Of a DNA stretch of 17,280 bases, positions 16,123-17,280 are shown piece after piece. The DNA lies in NCBI GenBank assembly GCA_946480245.1, contig CAMLIZ010000094.1:1-17280 (forward strand), given 5' to 3'. Below the pieces are notes generated by a model. It searched no databases. It saw only the letters and a list, made by a program, of their open reading frames with translations, and had not been told where the DNA came from. This stretch comes from an uncultured Pseudomonadota bacterium. GTDB taxonomy: Bacteria > Pseudomonadota > Gammaproteobacteria > Burkholderiales > Burkholderiaceae. The position numbers and the translations under genes were made by a program. Every line of letters begins with the position of its first letter. Positions within the stretch are counted from its first letter, which is position 1.

Positions 16123-16168
16123 GATCGGGAGGCCCCCAGGAAGGCCGCTCGATGGCCGCCTCCCGATC
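16123..16168 (-). repeat. Long hairpin between the DUF2147 gene and the fused FadB-like gene
   Basis: Perfect 11-base arms GATCGGGAGGC (16123-16133) and GCCTCCCGATC (16158-16168) enclose 24 bases. Those 24 bases hold a second stem, GGCC (16143-16146) with GGCC (16154-16157). No T-run follows on either strand, so it is not a standard intrinsic terminator. It could be an RNA processing or stability element within the operon, or an operator. It lies 22 bases upstream of the next start codon. Confidence 0.7.
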
Positions 16169-16189
16169 GAGGTACTGCGCGGGCCGCGT

Positions 16190-16627
16190 CTATTCGACGC
16201 GTACCCAGGTCTGTGAACGGCCGAGCAGCGGCATGCCGATGTAGCCGCGCACGCTCAGCTTCTTGCCGTCGTCTTGCGGCTTCAGGCGCACCTTGTAGAC
16301 CTTGCCATTGTTGGGGTCGAGGATGTCGCCGCCGTCCCAGAGGTCTTGCCCGTCCTGCTTGACGTTGCGGATGATGGTCATGCCCACCACCGGCTGGTCC
16401 TTGCGCTCGTCGGTGCACTTGTCGCACTTCGGGTCGGGCTTGCTCGGGTCGATCAATTTCTCGATCTTGCCCACGAGCGCACCGTTGTTTTCGGTGATGC
16501 GCACGTACGACTTGTCCTTGCCGGTCTCGTCGTCGATCGTCTTCCACAAGCCCACGGGGCTGGCGCCCTCTGCGAAGGCGAAGCTCGCAACGCTGGCGAG
16601 CAACAAGCCGATGGCGGTCTTCTTCAT
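16190..16627 (-). CDS. DUF2147 family secreted protein
   Basis: This small exported protein has 145 residues and no established biochemical role. A signal peptide covers about residues 1-19 (MKKTAIGLLLASVASFAFA). The mature part matches the DUF2147 pattern: GLWKTIDDETGKDKSYVRI (26-44), two cysteines in DPKCDKCTDERKDQP (65-79), then GMTIIRN, LWDGGDILDPNNGKVYK and a GYIGMPLLGRSQTW ending. The predicted fold is a lipocalin-like beta barrel, which is inference. ATG 16627 follows a purine-rich GAGGAAGAGGAAGAC site. It sits between an acyl-CoA dehydrogenase gene and the fused beta-oxidation gene, so a role connected to fatty acids or the envelope is possible but unproven. Confidence 0.9.
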   Translation of the reverse strand: MKKTAIGLLLASVASFAFAEGASPVGLWKTIDDETGKDKSYVRITENNGALVGKIEKLIDPSKPDPKCDKCTDERKDQPVVGMTIIRNVKQDGQDLWDGGDILDPNNGKVYKVRLKPQDDGKKLSVRGYIGMPLLGRSQTWVRVE

Positions 16628-16650
16628 GTCTTCCTCTTCCTCACTGGCTG

Positions 16651-16672
16651 CCCCCTGTTGGTGGAAGGGGCG
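16651..16672 (-). repeat. Imperfect GC-rich hairpin upstream of the DUF2147 gene
   Basis: On the plus strand GCCCC-CT and AGGGGC flank GTTGGTGGA, giving a short stem with one bulged C. It lies in the 108-base gap after the acyl-CoA dehydrogenase gene. There is no T-run. It may simply be a minor RNA structure beside the stronger dyad at 16687-16707. Confidence 0.35.
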
Positions 16673-16686
16673 GTTGGCGAAACGGC

Positions 16687-16707
16687 GGCGGAAATCCCCT
16701 TTCCGCC
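16687..16707. repeat. Perfect 21-base dyad between acyl-CoA dehydrogenase and DUF2147 genes
   Basis: GGCGGAAA and TTTCCGCC flank TCCCC as a perfect 8-base inverted repeat, 29 bases past the acyl-CoA dehydrogenase stop. Without a T-run on either strand it is a poor intrinsic terminator. It could be a hairpin that protects the 3' end of the message, or an operator for a TetR-like fatty acid regulator ahead of the DUF2147 gene. Confidence 0.6.
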
Positions 16708-16735
16708 ACCACCGAAATCGTCGCCGCTCTTCGTG

Positions 16736-17280
16736 TCAGAACAACGCTTCGTCCATCGCCATCAGCGGCTGCACACCGGCGCGCGCGCTGCGGATCAGCA
16801 TCGCCGTCTCCGGCAGCAGCTTGGCGAAGTAGAAGCGGATCGTCGCCAGCTTGGCGGTGTAGAACGGATCGCCCGAGTCCTTCTTCGCCAGCGCGATCTT
16901 GGCCTGCCGGGCAAAGAAGTACGAGAACACCAGGTGGCCGCACACCCGCAGGTAATCCACCGCAGCGGCGCCCACCTCGTCGGCGTTCTGGAACGCCTTC
17001 ATGCCGAGCTCGGTGGTCAGCTTGGTGACCTTGTCGCCCAGGTCGGCCAGCGGGTTCACGAACTCCTGCATCGCCTCGCTGGTGCCCTCTTCTTCCACGA
17101 AGGCCTGCACCAGCTTGCCGAACTTCTTGAGCTTGGCGCCGTTGTCCTGCAGCACCTTGCGGCCCAGCAGGTCCAGCGACTGGATGGTGTTGGTGCCTTC
17201 GTAGATCATGTTGATGCGGTTGTCCCGCACGTACTGCTCCATGCCCCATTCCTTGATGAAGCCGTGGCCGCCGAAGACCT
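16736..17280 (-). CDS. Acyl-CoA dehydrogenase, C-terminal part (5' end off window)
   Basis: This is the flavoenzyme for the first step of beta-oxidation, introducing a trans-2 double bond into acyl-CoA with FAD. Only the last 180 residues are visible. They start at GGHGFIKEWGMEQYVRD, which belongs to the C-terminal helical domain. The motif MIYEGTNTIQSLDLLGRKVL carries the glutamate (codon 17200-17198) equivalent to the catalytic base of medium-chain acyl-CoA dehydrogenase. About 135 residues follow it, far more than in short- and medium-chain enzymes. This fits the roughly 590-600 residue class with an extra C-terminal domain (PF12806 type). The ORF is open to the right edge, so start and N-terminal domains are not visible. 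It heads the cluster DUF2147-FadB-like-FadA. Confidence 0.93.
   Translation of the reverse strand, partial: VFGGHGFIKEWGMEQYVRDNRINMIYEGTNTIQSLDLLGRKVLQDNGAKLKKFGKLVQAFVEEEGTSEAMQEFVNPLADLGDKVTKLTTELGMKAFQNADEVGAAAVDYLRVCGHLVFSYFFARQAKIALAKKDSGDPFYTAKLATIRFYFAKLLPETAMLIRSARAGVQPLMAMDEALF

Overview
The window reads as an ordinary chromosomal segment of a high-GC betaproteobacterium, most likely of the order Burkholderiales. The basis is the strong G/C third-position bias, the gene content and the protein family flavours: an Atm1-type exporter, a DUF2147 protein inside a beta-oxidation cluster, and a GltI/AspA operon. That placement is inference from family resemblance, not a search. Coding density is very high. 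No intergenic gap exceeds about 110 bases, and I see no rRNA, tRNA, CRISPR array, insertion sequence, phage gene or integration scar.

Region 1 (1-5615, all minus strand) is an acidic amino acid module. Read 5' to 3' it runs: a HypT/YjiE-like LysR regulator, aspartate ammonia-lyase (aspA), two tandem GltI-type glutamate/aspartate binding proteins, and the permeases gltJ and gltK (gltK cut by the window edge). It would import aspartate/glutamate and deaminate aspartate to fumarate plus ammonia. A perfect ATGCG-N5-CGCAT dyad with T-N11-A geometry lies between the regulator and aspA, about 65 bases upstream of a predicted, nearly leaderless aspA start. An intrinsic terminator separates the binding-protein genes from the permease genes.

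Region 2 (5653-10181) holds an Atm1-type half-size ABC exporter on the minus strand. Divergent from it, across a gap of about 47 bases, are a YciA-type acyl-CoA thioesterase, a second LysR regulator and a 12-helix MFS efflux protein on the plus strand. The MFS gene converges on and overlaps the next minus-strand gene by 55 bases.

Region 3 (10127-17280, all minus strand) is a lipid/beta-oxidation block. In transcription order it has: the C-terminal end of an acyl-CoA dehydrogenase, a secreted DUF2147 protein, a bifunctional 3-hydroxyacyl-CoA dehydrogenase/enoyl-CoA hydratase with FadN-like domain order, and a FadA-type thiolase followed by a strong terminator. Then come a crotonase whose residues suggest enoyl-CoA isomerase rather than hydratase, an SGNH hydrolase, and an SDR resembling the N-terminal domain of HSDL2. 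Together they cover all four steps of fatty acid beta-oxidation plus likely accessory steps for unsaturated chains and ester or thioester hydrolysis.

I did not find a convincing new biological system. The points most worth a second look are the candidate LysR-controlled leaderless aspA promoter, the paralogous binding protein that lost a likely ligand-contacting serine, the crotonase lacking hydratase glutamates, and the unexplained hairpins flanking the DUF2147 gene.
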